This document shows positions 8,773-16,902 of a DNA stretch of 64,000 nucleotides, in pieces (positions within the stretch are counted from its first letter, which is position 1; every line of letters begins with the position of its first letter). Source of the DNA: Xanthomarina sp. F1114 (GTDB taxonomy: Bacteria; Bacteroidota; Bacteroidia; Flavobacteriales; Flavobacteriaceae); assembly GCF_026410255.1 (NCBI RefSeq), contig NZ_JAPMLL010000009.1, positions 62,001 through 126,000 on the forward strand, given 5' to 3'. The notes under the pieces are model-generated. The model was not told where the DNA came from. It ran no database searches and saw only the letters and a program-made list of their open reading frames with translations. The position numbers and the translations under genes were made by a program.

Positions 8773-9257
8773 TGATAGTAGATTTTAATACCTTACCAGA
8801 AGAGTCTAAAGTATGGATTTATCAATGTAACCGATCTTTCACAGATGAAGAAGTAAAAGAGATCGAATCTAAACTGGATGTGTTTTTAAACAATTGGACA
8901 GCTCATGGAAGCGATTTAAAGGCAGGCTACAAGATTGTTTACAAACGCTTTATTGTAATTGGGTTAGATCAGCAAGTAGGGGCGGCCACTGGATGTTCCA
9001 TTGATGCTTCTGTACATTTTATTCAAGACTTAGAAAAGGAGTATAAAGTTGATCTTTTAGATAAAATGAATGTGTCTTATAAACAAGGCGAATTTATAGC
9101 TTATAAAACCTTAAGCGATTTTAAGAAGATGGCTAAAGATAAAGCGGTATCTAAAAACACCATAGTCTTTAATAATTTGGTTGTAAACATTGCAGAATTT
9201 AATGAAAATTGGGAAGTTCCTGCAAGCGATAGTTGGCACAGCCGATTTTTAAAATAA
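8772..9257 (+). CDS. conserved protein of unknown function, coupled to the Fe-S gene
   Basis: 161 residues, no signal peptide, no membrane helix. It is a mixed alpha/beta protein with features such as WIYQCNRSFTDEE, LDQQVGAATGCSID and the C-terminal DSWHSRFLK. I recall close homologues in Flavobacteriia being named ABC transporter ATPase, but there is no Walker A, no ABC signature and no Walker B, so that name is not supported. The one-base start/stop overlap with the cysteine-rich Fe-S subunit suggests it is made together with it, perhaps as an accessory or assembly protein. A strong terminator follows. Confidence 0.82.
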   Translation: MIVDFNTLPEESKVWIYQCNRSFTDEEVKEIESKLDVFLNNWTAHGSDLKAGYKIVYKRFIVIGLDQQVGAATGCSIDASVHFIQDLEKEYKVDLLDKMNVSYKQGEFIAYKTLSDFKKMAKDKAVSKNTIVFNNLVVNIAEFNENWEVPASDSWHSRFLK

Positions 9258-9283
9258 ATTTTTCTGAAATAACGCAATTATAC

Positions 9284-9314
9284 AAAGCTTGAATTTTTAT
9301 TCAAGCTTTTTTAT
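9284..9314 (+). terminator. rho-independent terminator of the Fe-S operon
   Basis: A perfect 11-bp stem (AAAGCTTGAAT / ATTCAAGCTTT) with a TTTT loop is followed by a T-rich run. It separates the plus-strand operon from the convergent XRE regulator. Confidence 0.9.
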
Positions 9315-9316
9315 TT

Positions 9317-9721
9317 TCATAATTCTTCAAAACTTTTAAAGCTACCATCCGTATAAAATATGACAATTCGTTCAATAGTTTTTTCTGAAGTATTATCTGT
9401 AGTTTGTTTTACTTGAGAAATAATTTGAGGAGAATGTTCTCCTTTTAGAGCTTTCGTTTCTGTAATAGAAATTTCTTCAGGTTGCGACTTTTCTCTTTTC
9501 GGAAATTGACCTTTACCATTTAGCAACCAATATAATTCTACTTCTGGATAAGCAGAGAGGACCTTCATAACAAAATCCAAACTAGGCTTATTTCTTCCCG
9601 ATAAAATATGTGAGATACTAGAACGCTGCACCCCAATTTTCTCGGCGAAGGAGGAGGCGTTTTCATTGTAGAAATCTATTACTTTCTGGAGCCGTATAGC
9701 AAATTCTTCGTTGTTTATCAT
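9317..9721 (-). CDS. XRE-family helix-turn-helix regulator
   Basis: 134 residues from the ATG at 9721 (a TTG at 9730 is also possible). Residues about 3-60 form a Cro/C1-type HTH: FAIRLQKVIDFYNENASSFA, then the recognition part VQRSSISHILSGRNKPS. The remainder (ELYWLLNGKG and a polar tail) resembles the C-terminal extension of Bacteroidota XRE regulators. It is divergent from the M14 carboxypeptidase gene. The intergenic region contains repeated TTTACA-type palindromes, one overlapping its own -7 element, so autoregulation is likely. The stop codon is close to the convergent terminator at 9284. Confidence 0.85.
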   Translation of the reverse strand: MINNEEFAIRLQKVIDFYNENASSFAEKIGVQRSSISHILSGRNKPSLDFVMKVLSAYPEVELYWLLNGKGQFPKREKSQPEEISITETKALKGEHSPQIISQVKQTTDNTSEKTIERIVIFYTDGSFKSFEEL

Positions 9722-9747
9722 TGTAAACAAATAGGTTTGATTTTATT

Positions 9748-9761
9748 TTCACAAATGTAAC
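9748..9761. promoter_or_regulatory. operator-like palindrome over the XRE promoter
   Basis: TTCACAAATGTAAC matches the palindrome at 9972 in 12 of 14 positions. On the minus strand it contains TACATTTG (9752-9759), an exact -7 element for the XRE gene, so a bound protein would cover the promoter. Confidence 0.5.
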
Positions 9762-9971
9762 AATATTATTAATACGAAGGGTATATTGCCCTATATTTTT
9801 ATATAATCAATTTAATAAAAACTTTAAGTTGGATACCATAATTAGCTGATAAGCAATAAAGTAAATTAACACTTATAATTTTGTTAATATTATACCTGTT
9901 AGAGGGTTACAAAGACAATAAATAGTAAACACAGTGGTTAATATTGTAAACATAAATTGTATATTTTTTTG

Positions 9972-9985
9972 TTTACAAATGTAAA
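9972..9985. promoter_or_regulatory. operator-like palindrome TTTACA-AA-TGTAAA
   Basis: A perfect 6-bp inverted repeat with a two-base centre, 24 bases upstream of a second, degenerate copy. Related half-sites (TTGTAAACA) occur at 9721-9730 and 9944-9952. Best read as binding sites for the divergent XRE regulator. Confidence 0.5.
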
Positions 9986-9995
9986 TTGTTATTTG

Positions 9996-10009
9996 TTTAC
10001 ATTTGTATC
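9996..10009 (+). promoter_or_regulatory. promoter and overlapping operator of the M14 gene
   Basis: TTTACATTTGTATC repeats the palindrome at 9972 imperfectly and contains TACATTTG (9998-10005), an exact TAnnTTTG -7 element. Transcription would start near 10010, only about a dozen bases before the ATG at 10022. Confidence 0.5.
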
Positions 10010-10021
10010 AAAGATTTTTCA

Positions 10022-11182
10022 ATGACAATTGACTATTTAAAAGACTGTTATAATTCTTATAAGGAAGAGCGACTTAAAAACCGATATATTAATAACGATC
10101 ATATCCTTCCATTACTTGATAACTTAAAAGGCTATTTTAAAATAGATGAGATTGGGCGTTCTGTTTTAAATGCTCCTATTTTCTCTATTCAAATTGGTTC
10201 TGGTTTAAAAAAAGTATTAATATGGTCTCAAATGCATGGTAACGAAAGCACAACTACTAAAGCTATTTTTGATGCTTGTCAGGTTTTTGCTTTAGGCAGT
10301 CATGAAAATATTCAGAACATACTTAAAGAATGTACCATCCTTATAGTTCCTATTTTAAATCCGGATGGAGCTAAGTTTTATACCAGACTAAATGCTAACT
10401 ATGTCGATTTAAATAGAGACGCAAAACATCTTTCGCAAGCAGAAAGCAAGGTTCTACGTGACTTATTTAACAGTTTTAAGCCTGATTTTTGTTTTAATCT
10501 ACACGGACAAAGAACCATATTTGGCGCTGGGAACACGAGTAATCCTGCTAGCCTATCTTTCTTGTCTCCAGCTCAAGATTTGGCCTGTACTGTTACAGAA
10601 ACGCGTAAAAAAGCTATGGAAGTAATAGTTGCTATTAATAACTTATTGCAAGAACAAATCCCTAATCAGGTTGGTGTATACGATGATGCTTATAATGATA
10701 ATTGCGTAGGAGATACTTTCCAGGCTTTAAATTGTCCCACTATTTTGTTTGAAGCTGGGCATTTTAAAAACGACTATAATCGCGAAATTACCAGGTTCTA
10801 TATGTTCCAGGCTATTATGTATGGTTTGTATTATATATCTAATAATAAGGTGTTAGGGTCTAAGTATGAGTCTTATTTTGATATTCCGGAGAATAATAAG
10901 AATCATTTTGACATTATAATAAGGAAAGCTAAAATTTGGAAAAACAATATCTCTGAAGTTTTGGATATAGCTATTCAATTTAAAGAGGTTTTAAAAAATG
11001 AAAAAATTGAATTTATACCAATAATCGAAAGAATGGGTGATATGAGTTTGTTTTTTGGACATAGAGAGGTTTTAGCCAATAGCAGTGAGGTTTATGTGGG
11101 TAATCAGAAAAATTTAGTAGAAGGCCTTGAAATAGAGGAGGTTTTTATAAATAATGCTAAATATTTAATAAAATTAACATAA
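10022..11182 (+). CDS. M14-family zinc carboxypeptidase
   Basis: 386 residues from the ATG at 10022; the frame is open upstream but that part overlaps the promoter. Zinc ligands appear in QMHGNES (His and Glu) and FNLHGQRT (His); the substrate-carboxylate arginine is in VDLNRDAKH, and the catalytic glutamate in ILFEAGHF. There is no signal peptide, so the enzyme is probably cytosolic, perhaps trimming peptides or removing a gamma-linked residue as MpaA does for murein tripeptide. The last 110 residues have no recognisable motif. It is divergent from the XRE regulator, with which it appears to share operators, and an Lrp regulator follows 71 bases later. Confidence 0.87.
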   Translation: MTIDYLKDCYNSYKEERLKNRYINNDHILPLLDNLKGYFKIDEIGRSVLNAPIFSIQIGSGLKKVLIWSQMHGNESTTTKAIFDACQVFALGSHENIQNILKECTILIVPILNPDGAKFYTRLNANYVDLNRDAKHLSQAESKVLRDLFNSFKPDFCFNLHGQRTIFGAGNTSNPASLSFLSPAQDLACTVTETRKKAMEVIVAINNLLQEQIPNQVGVYDDAYNDNCVGDTFQALNCPTILFEAGHFKNDYNREITRFYMFQAIMYGLYYISNNKVLGSKYESYFDIPENNKNHFDIIIRKAKIWKNNISEVLDIAIQFKEVLKNEKIEFIPIIERMGDMSLFFGHREVLANSSEVYVGNQKNLVEGLEIEEVFINNAKYLIKLT

Positions 11183-11253
11183 TCTTAAATTAAGATATAG
11201 AATAATCATGAATATTGTATTAATTTTGCTTTTTATTAAAAATAAAATTGAAA

Positions 11254-11733
11254 ATGGCAAAAATTAAGTTAGATGAAATTGATCATCAAATTCTAGATAT
11301 GTTGATTGAAAATACGAGAGTCCCTTTTACGGACATTGCTAAAAAATTATCCATATCTGCAGGGACTATTCATGTAAGGGTTAAGAAAATGGAAGATGCT
11401 GGAATTATTAAAGGCTCTTCGTTGACTTTAGATTATAAAAAATTAGGATATTCTTTTATTGCCTATGTAGGTGTGTTTCTGCAAAAGACTTCTCAGACTA
11501 AGTTCGTTTTAGAACGTATTAACGAAATACCATTTATAACAGTGGCTCATATTACCACTGGTAAATTCAATATTTTTTGTAAGGTGAGAGCTAAAGATAC
11601 GGAGCATGCTAAGGATATTATTTTTATGCTAGACGATATTGAAGGAGTTTATAGAACAGAAACTATGATTTCTCTAGAAGAAAGCTTAAACGATAAAAAG
11701 CGATTAATGCATTCTATTTTTAGCGATTTATAA
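11254..11733 (+). CDS. Lrp/AsnC family transcriptional regulator
   Basis: 159 residues from the ATG at 11254. Residues 1-60 form the winged helix (DEIDHQILDMLIENTRVPF, then KKLSISAGTIHVRVKKMEDA) and residues about 70-145 form the RAM ligand-binding domain (FIAYVGVFLQK, VAHITTGKFNIFCKVRAKD). Members sense amino acids and bind DNA as octamers or hexadecamers. It follows the carboxypeptidase gene, so amino acids released by that enzyme are a reasonable but unproven ligand. A rho-independent terminator comes next. Confidence 0.92.
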   Translation: MAKIKLDEIDHQILDMLIENTRVPFTDIAKKLSISAGTIHVRVKKMEDAGIIKGSSLTLDYKKLGYSFIAYVGVFLQKTSQTKFVLERINEIPFITVAHITTGKFNIFCKVRAKDTEHAKDIIFMLDDIEGVYRTETMISLEESLNDKKRLMHSIFSDL

Positions 11734-11755
11734 ATAAAAATCAACAATAAGCTTT

Positions 11756-11788
11756 AAAAGACCATTTATTAAGATGGTCTTTTTTATT
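11756..11788 (+). terminator. rho-independent terminator after lrp gene
   Basis: A 10-bp stem (AAAAGACCAT / ATGGTCTTTT) with an 8-base loop is followed by a T-tract ending at 11786. Confidence 0.88.
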
Positions 11789-11876
11789 GTCTGTACTTTA
11801 TTAAACTAATAAACCAAAGTATGTTTTAGCTTATTCTTAAGGCCTTTTTTGTACTTTTAGTGAAAAATATCATAGC

Positions 11877-12554
11877 ATGAACCCAAGTATCTCAGAAGAA
11901 CTCCTTAAATTTTTAACAAAACTCGAAAAAAATAATAATCGAGATTGGTTTAATAGCAATAAAGACGAATTTAAGAAAATTGAAAAGGACACAAAAGTGT
12001 TTTATAATGCTACTTTAGATGCTTTGAGAACTCATGATGATATTGAAAAGCTAAAGGTTTTTAGAATTTATCGCGATGTGCGTTTTTCTAAAAACAAATT
12101 ACCGTATAAAACGCATTTTGGAGGATCTTTTAAAAGAACAAAACCCAATTTAAGAGGTGGTTATTATGTACATCTTGCTCCAAACAATAAATCCTTTATT
12201 GCTACTGGTTTCTGGGAGCCAAATAAAGAAGATTTGTTACGAATTAGAAAAGAATTTGAAATGGACGATTCAGAAATGCGAGAGATTATCTCTAATAAGA
12301 AGTTTAGAGACATCTGGGGAGAATTGGAGGGAGATGAGTTAAAAACTGCGCCTCGAGGCTTTGATAAAGAGCATCCTGCAATAGACTTAATACGAAAAAA
12401 ACAATATATTTTCACTAAAAAATATAGTGATAAGGAGGTGTTGAGCGCAAACTTTTACGAAGACGTAAATGCTTCCTTTAGAGCTATTAGACCATATTTT
12501 GATTATATGAGCGATGTGCTTACTACCAACTTAAATGGTGAGGTAATTATATAA
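11877..12554 (+). CDS. DUF2461 domain-containing protein
   Basis: 225 residues covering the whole DUF2461 family (TIGR02453). Diagnostic pieces are NNRDWFNSNKDEF near the N-terminus, RIYRDVRFSKNKLPYKTHFG in the middle, and GGYYVHLAPNNKSFIATGFW. The family is widespread in Bacteroidota; its biochemical function is unknown. It is soluble, without signal peptide or membrane helix. The gene stands alone between a terminator and a minus-strand gene. Confidence 0.92.
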   Translation: MNPSISEELLKFLTKLEKNNNRDWFNSNKDEFKKIEKDTKVFYNATLDALRTHDDIEKLKVFRIYRDVRFSKNKLPYKTHFGGSFKRTKPNLRGGYYVHLAPNNKSFIATGFWEPNKEDLLRIRKEFEMDDSEMREIISNKKFRDIWGELEGDELKTAPRGFDKEHPAIDLIRKKQYIFTKKYSDKEVLSANFYEDVNASFRAIRPYFDYMSDVLTTNLNGEVII

Positions 12555-12696
12555 TATTACTTATAATAAAGTAAAATTCTTAAGCTCTTGTCTAACTTTT
12601 AATTTCTCTGCACCTTATTATTATACATTGAAATTATAATCACTGTTGATTATTCTTCTCTTTTAGTAAAATTTCACAACTGGTTCTTAGTTTAGT

Positions 12697-13098
12697 TTAA
12701 GCAAGAACAGGATGAAAAGCTTGAATATTGCTAATTAGTCTTTCTTTTACTAAGTGCATCATTCGTTTGTTTAATGCAGAAGAATTAGTAATATAAAACT
12801 TGTATTCTTCTAGGGTAAATTGACCAATAATCATACCTTTTAGAGAGTTTCTAAATTTAGTATCTCTTTGAATGGCGTTTTCAATATAATCCAGTTGTTT
12901 TTGAATGGTTAAGGTGTAAAACACGTTTTTATGTTTAGAGACATAGTTTTTAAATACTTCTACTAATAAGTCGTTTTGTAAAAGTAAAATTGGTCTTAAA
13001 GTGGCGTTCTGAAAACGCTCGTCGTCACTCATGGAGCTGGAAAAAAGGGTGGAAGTGATTGTGGGACGACATTCGATTAGGTCTGTAGATCTGTTCAT
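12697..13098 (-). CDS. conserved hypothetical protein
   Basis: 133 residues, predicted cytosolic and largely helical, with an N-terminal segment STDLIECRPTITSTLFSSSM and a basic C-terminal helix (NKRMMHLVKERLISNI). I recall homologues in Flavobacteriaceae being named glyoxalase, but none of the metal ligands or the paired beta-alpha-beta3 modules of that fold are seen, so I leave it unnamed. It is a single-gene unit bordered by a plus-strand DUF2461 gene and a divergent thioesterase gene. Confidence 0.8.
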   Translation of the reverse strand: MNRSTDLIECRPTITSTLFSSSMSDDERFQNATLRPILLLQNDLLVEVFKNYVSKHKNVFYTLTIQKQLDYIENAIQRDTKFRNSLKGMIIGQFTLEEYKFYITNSSALNKRMMHLVKERLISNIQAFHPVLA

Positions 13099-13249
13099 TT
13101 TATTAAGTTTTCTTAAATTTAAGTATAAAGATGCTCGATTTATGGAGTGTCTATAATCAATATTAACAGGGTTATTAACAAATAAGAAAAAGACATATTA
13201 TAATAGAGCGAAATAATAAGGTTTTAAAGCGTTTTAACCTTTTAAGAAT

Positions 13250-13257
13250 TATCTTTG
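13250..13257 (+). promoter_or_regulatory. -7 promoter element of thioesterase gene
   Basis: TATCTTTG matches TAnnTTTG exactly, 29 bases before the start codon. An AAGGTT...AACCTT inverted repeat at 13219-13242 lies just upstream and could be an operator. Confidence 0.45.
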
Positions 13258-13286
13258 GAATAAATAATTTAAAACGATAGAAATAT

Positions 13287-13673
13287 ATGAGATTTCATAC
13301 AAGAAAATGGGTAAAACCAGAAGATTTAAACCCTAATGGAACTTTATTTGGAGGTCGGTTATTGGCTTGGATAGACGAAGAAGCAGCGTTATACACTAAT
13401 ATTCAATTAGAAAATCCAAAAATTGTTACTAAGTACATTTCCGAAATTAATTTCACAAGTTCTGCTAAGCAAGGAGATATTATAGAATTAGGGATGACCG
13501 TGGTAAAGTTTGGAAAAACATCAATTACTCTAAATTGCGAAGCGCGTAATAAAATGACTAGACAAACTATTTTAACGGTTGAGAACATTGTAATGGTAAA
13601 CCTAGACGAAGAAGGCAATCCCGCTCCTCATGGAAAAACGCAAATAGAATTTGTTAAAGATCGAATAAAATAG
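13287..13673 (+). CDS. acyl-CoA thioesterase (hotdog fold)
   Basis: 128 residues, a single hotdog domain of the YciA/ACOT type. The signature NPNGTLFGGRLLAWIDEEAA gives the active-site loop with Asn, Gly-Gly and the Asp/Glu at the start of the central helix; the strands KYISEINFTSSAKQGDIIEL and IVMVNLDEEG follow. It hydrolyses acyl-CoA to free acid and CoA in the cytosol, usually as a hexamer; chain-length preference cannot be read from sequence. It converges on the MscS gene with two bases between the stops. Confidence 0.92.
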   Translation: MRFHTRKWVKPEDLNPNGTLFGGRLLAWIDEEAALYTNIQLENPKIVTKYISEINFTSSAKQGDIIELGMTVVKFGKTSITLNCEARNKMTRQTILTVENIVMVNLDEEGNPAPHGKTQIEFVKDRIK

Positions 13674-13675
13674 AA

Positions 13676-14914
13676 TTAGTCTTCTTTATTTAAAGATAGT
13701 TCATAGACTTCCAAGTCAAAATATTTGACAGAAGCTAAAATATGATCGAAAATATCTCCTAAAATGTATTCGTAGTTTTTCCAACGTTGGTCGCTACTAA
13801 AAGCATATACTTCCATAGGAATTCCTTGTGGAGTAGGTTCTAATTGACGTACCATTAAGGTCATATCTTTATTTATGGCCGAATGATTCTCAATATAGGT
13901 TTGAAGGTATTTTCTAAATACACCAAAATTGGTTAGATTTCTTCCGTTAATTAAAACAGACTTATCAATATTTTTCTTGTCGTTATACGTGTTAATTTCT
14001 TTAGAACGATTTTTTAAGTATTCCGAAACTAATTGGATTTGTTCAAAACGCTCAATATCTTCGTTGGTAAGGAAGTTTATTGTAGATGTTTTAATAATAA
14101 CGGAGCGTTTTATGCGTCGTCCTCCAGAATCCTTCATGCCTCGCCAGTTTTTAAACGAATCTGAAATTAAAGCATAGGTAGGAATAGTGGTTATTGTTTT
14201 ATCCCAATTTTGGACTTTTACAGTAGCTAAGCTAATTTCGATAACATCTCCATCTGCACCGTATTTGTCGAAAGTTATCCAGTCTCCAATTCTAACCATA
14301 TCGTTAATAGAAACTTGAATACTAGCTACAAATCCTAAAATAGTATCTTTAAAAATAAGTAAAATAACTGCAGAAGCGGCTCCTAAGGTAGTTGCAAAAT
14401 TTATAAAGGAGATTCCTGTAATAATAGCAATTATAGAAAAAATCCCGAGCATCCATGCAAAAATCATAAAGACCTGCATATAGCTGTCTATTGGCTTATC
14501 TTTATATCGGGGTAAAGACTTAAGATGATCTTTAACCGAGCTCAATAAACTTCTTATTATTTGAAGCGTCAGAATAACAGCAATAAGTTTTAAAGTCTTT
14601 TCTATTATGTTTTCTGCGTATTCAAAATCAGCAAAAACTTGAGGAACAAACTCAATGAGAATAGCAAGTGGTACAATATGAGCAATATTTCTTGGAAGCT
14701 TATTGGTTATAAGAATATCATCAAAATTTGTTCTTGTACGTTTGGCAAAACCTTCAGAAAACTTCCATAAAATACGTTTACTAATATAGTCTACAATATA
14801 AACAACAAGAATTAGGGCCAAGAGAAGCGCAAGCATATTTAAATACTTGGCTGTTGTTTCAGGAAATTGAAGTTTTATAAGGTAATCGTAAAAATAAGAT
14901 TTCCAATTATCCAT
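13676..14914 (-). CDS. mechanosensitive channel of the MscS family (YbdG-like)
   Basis: 412 residues. About five membrane helices occupy residues 25-200; the last is the pore helix before the MscS beta domain, with LGAASAVILLIFKDTILGFV and VSINDMVRIGDWITFDKYGADG. The C-terminal third is the cytoplasmic vestibule, enlarged as in E. coli YbdG. Such channels release osmolytes on hypo-osmotic shock. Its start overlaps the stop of the DUF3817 membrane protein gene by one base, so the two are translationally coupled. Confidence 0.93.
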   Translation of the reverse strand: MDNWKSYFYDYLIKLQFPETTAKYLNMLALLLALILVVYIVDYISKRILWKFSEGFAKRTRTNFDDILITNKLPRNIAHIVPLAILIEFVPQVFADFEYAENIIEKTLKLIAVILTLQIIRSLLSSVKDHLKSLPRYKDKPIDSYMQVFMIFAWMLGIFSIIAIITGISFINFATTLGAASAVILLIFKDTILGFVASIQVSINDMVRIGDWITFDKYGADGDVIEISLATVKVQNWDKTITTIPTYALISDSFKNWRGMKDSGGRRIKRSVIIKTSTINFLTNEDIERFEQIQLVSEYLKNRSKEINTYNDKKNIDKSVLINGRNLTNFGVFRKYLQTYIENHSAINKDMTLMVRQLEPTPQGIPMEVYAFSSDQRWKNYEYILGDIFDHILASVKYFDLEVYELSLNKED

Positions 14915-15204
14915 TATGAAACACGTTTTAAATATGTTTTATCTACATAAAATGTTCCGAAAGGAATAACAGAAGCAGCCAAAACAAAGAGTAATGTTTT
15001 TGTATTCCATTTAAGTTTAGAACCTACTATAAAAGCTAAAATAATATAAGCCACAAATAATAATCCGTGTGGCATTCCAAGTAGTTTTACATATTGAGGG
15101 TCGTCTCCAAAGTATTTAATTGGTACGGCTAGAAACAATAATAGAATATAAGAAACTCCTTCTAAAAGTGCTACAATTCGAAATGTATTTAATAACGAAA
15201 ACAT
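14914..15204 (-). CDS. DUF3817 small integral membrane protein
   Basis: 96 residues from the ATG at 15204. Three membrane helices are evident (VALLEGVSYILLLFLAVPI, LLFVAYIILAFIVG, LLFVLAASVIPFGTF), with the family's short signature KLLGMPHGLLFVAY between the first two. Function unknown. An upstream TTG at 15225 lies inside the TATTTTTG -7 element and is excluded as a start. It is the first gene of a two-gene unit with the MscS channel. Confidence 0.88.
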   Translation of the reverse strand: MFSLLNTFRIVALLEGVSYILLLFLAVPIKYFGDDPQYVKLLGMPHGLLFVAYIILAFIVGSKLKWNTKTLLFVLAASVIPFGTFYVDKTYLKRVS

Positions 15205-15222
15205 ATATCTGGTTTTAATGGG

Positions 15223-15230
15223 CAAAAATA
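15223..15230 (-). promoter_or_regulatory. -7 promoter element of the DUF3817-mscS unit
   Basis: On the minus strand TATTTTTG matches TAnnTTTG exactly, 19 bases before the ATG at 15204. Confidence 0.5.
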
Positions 15231-15432
15231 CAACTCAAGTTACAATAATCAGCCATATTTAGAATGATTTTAACGTCTGTGTTTTTTAGAATAATATAGT
15301 CTTAATGTTAAAAAACAGTAAGTTATCGGAAAAATTTAAATCATATCGATAAAATGGTAGTGCTTTTTAATATTATAATACCTTTATTTTATTGTAAGTA
15401 AGCAAACTAACCAATAAGAAAAAACAAAACGA

Positions 15433-16776
15433 ATGCAACCTACTACTTTTAGCATATCGCGAATTTTGATACTGTGCCTTTTAGTTTCAATATATTTGAA
15501 CCCAAAACAAAGCATATCTCAAACTACTGCAATTGCCGATTCTAATTTCGAGCAAGTTTTAGTTGACTTAAATATTGATACAAATGGTGTAAATGGTAAT
15601 ATTCTAGATAGCGATGCTAGTGCTGTGTATTATTTAAATTTAAGCGAGAACTATATTCAAGACCTCACAGGAATAGAAGCATTCGTTGACTTAAAAACAT
15701 TAGATTGTTCCGCAAACAATTTAACGGAATTAGATTTAAGTCAAAATAAAAAACTTTTAGAATTAAATGCTAACGATAATCAAATTTCAAATATTGATCT
15801 TTCGTTAAACGGAAAACTTAAAGTAGCTTTAATTAACTCTAATTACTTAAATGAGATTGACGTTTCTAATAATTTTGATTTAGAAGAGCTAGGGGTGAGT
15901 TTAAATAGTTTGACCGAACTTGTTGTAACTAATAATTTAAGTTTAAAACATTTAAGTTGTTACTCCAATAACCTTAATAATTTAGACCTAAGCAATAATA
16001 GTCAGTTGATATCACTTCATGTTGGTGATAATAACTTCAGTGCTTTAGATGTGTCTCAAAATGAGATGCTACACACCTTTACATGTAACGAGAATAGCTT
16101 ATCTGAACTTTCCATAGAAAACAATGTCCAATTGAGTTATTTGGATTGTAGAAATAATAATATTAGTAATATTGATATTAACGATAATACAGGTCTACAG
16201 AGACTTTTTGTAAGTAACAACAATTTAAATGAGGTTGACTTGTCTAATGCTCCAAATTTAAAAATGTTTTATGCTATAAATAACAACCTTACAACTTTAG
16301 ATATCTCATCTAACTCTATCTTAAGATGGGTAAAGTGTGATCAAAACAACCTGTCTTCAGTAGACTTTAGAAATGGGAATAATATTAATATTTCTGAATT
16401 TAGAATGACACAAAATTCTGGTCTTAGCTGTATTTTTGTTGATGATGCTGATGCTTCGTTTTTAGCTAGTTGGATTGTAGACGACACAAGCGCATTTGTA
16501 GAATACGAATATGAGTGTGAAGCCTTATCTATTAAAGATAACAGTTTAACAGATATTAACATGTATCCTAATCCTGCTTTAGGTAGTGTTAATTTTGAAG
16601 TAAATACAGAGAGCGCTAAATTAGAACTTTATGCCATTAGTGGACAACTAGTCCATGCTCAAACTTTAAATTATGGCGTTAATAAAATTGCTCTAACTAA
16701 TTTTAGCTCAGGTTTGTATATGGCTAAAATTTCTTCCAATCAGACTTTAGAGACTAAAAAGTTACTGATAAAGTAA
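15433..16776 (+). CDS. secreted leucine-rich-repeat protein with T9SS type A sorting domain
   Basis: 447 residues. A signal peptide (about residues 1-29, ending SISQ) is followed by ten uninterrupted 21-residue leucine-rich repeats (about residues 100-309) with the pattern LDLSxNxxLxxLxxxxNxL, capped on both sides by degenerate repeats. After a linker, the last 75 residues form the type IX sorting domain (INMYPNPALGSVNFEV, SGLYMAKI, KKLLIK). The protein should be exported and fixed to the cell surface. LRRs suggest protein or polysaccharide binding; the ligand is unknown. It has its own 207-base upstream region. Confidence 0.95.
   Translation: MQPTTFSISRILILCLLVSIYLNPKQSISQTTAIADSNFEQVLVDLNIDTNGVNGNILDSDASAVYYLNLSENYIQDLTGIEAFVDLKTLDCSANNLTELDLSQNKKLLELNANDNQISNIDLSLNGKLKVALINSNYLNEIDVSNNFDLEELGVSLNSLTELVVTNNLSLKHLSCYSNNLNNLDLSNNSQLISLHVGDNNFSALDVSQNEMLHTFTCNENSLSELSIENNVQLSYLDCRNNNISNIDINDNTGLQRLFVSNNNLNEVDLSNAPNLKMFYAINNNLTTLDISSNSILRWVKCDQNNLSSVDFRNGNNINISEFRMTQNSGLSCIFVDDADASFLASWIVDDTSAFVEYEYECEALSIKDNSLTDINMYPNPALGSVNFEVNTESAKLELYAISGQLVHAQTLNYGVNKIALTNFSSGLYMAKISSNQTLETKKLLIK
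15730..16359 (+). repeat. 63-bp tandem repeat array encoding ten LRRs
   Basis: Ten consecutive 21-codon units with no insertion or deletion. The protein pattern is well kept but DNA identity between units is modest, so this is an old array rather than a recent expansion. Confidence 0.9.
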
Positions 16777-16889
16777 ATAAATGTCATTTTATTTACTCAA
16801 TATGTGGCGGTAAACGGTTTTTTAAGACGATAAACAAGTAGATTTAGTTGTTTTTTGAGATAGCTTCAAGTAAATCGAAATGAAAACCT

Positions 16890-16897
16890 TATATTTG
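16890..16897 (+). promoter_or_regulatory. -7 promoter element of the cold-shock gene
   Basis: TATATTTG matches TAnnTTTG exactly. Transcription from about 16903 gives a leader of roughly 150 bases before the start at 17052. Confidence 0.5.
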
Positions 16898-16902
16898 TTG
16901 TC

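Noticed and set aside
15730-16359. Regular 63-bp period considered as a CRISPR or satellite array
   Set aside because: It is in frame, encodes leucine-rich repeats, and the DNA units are not near-identical.
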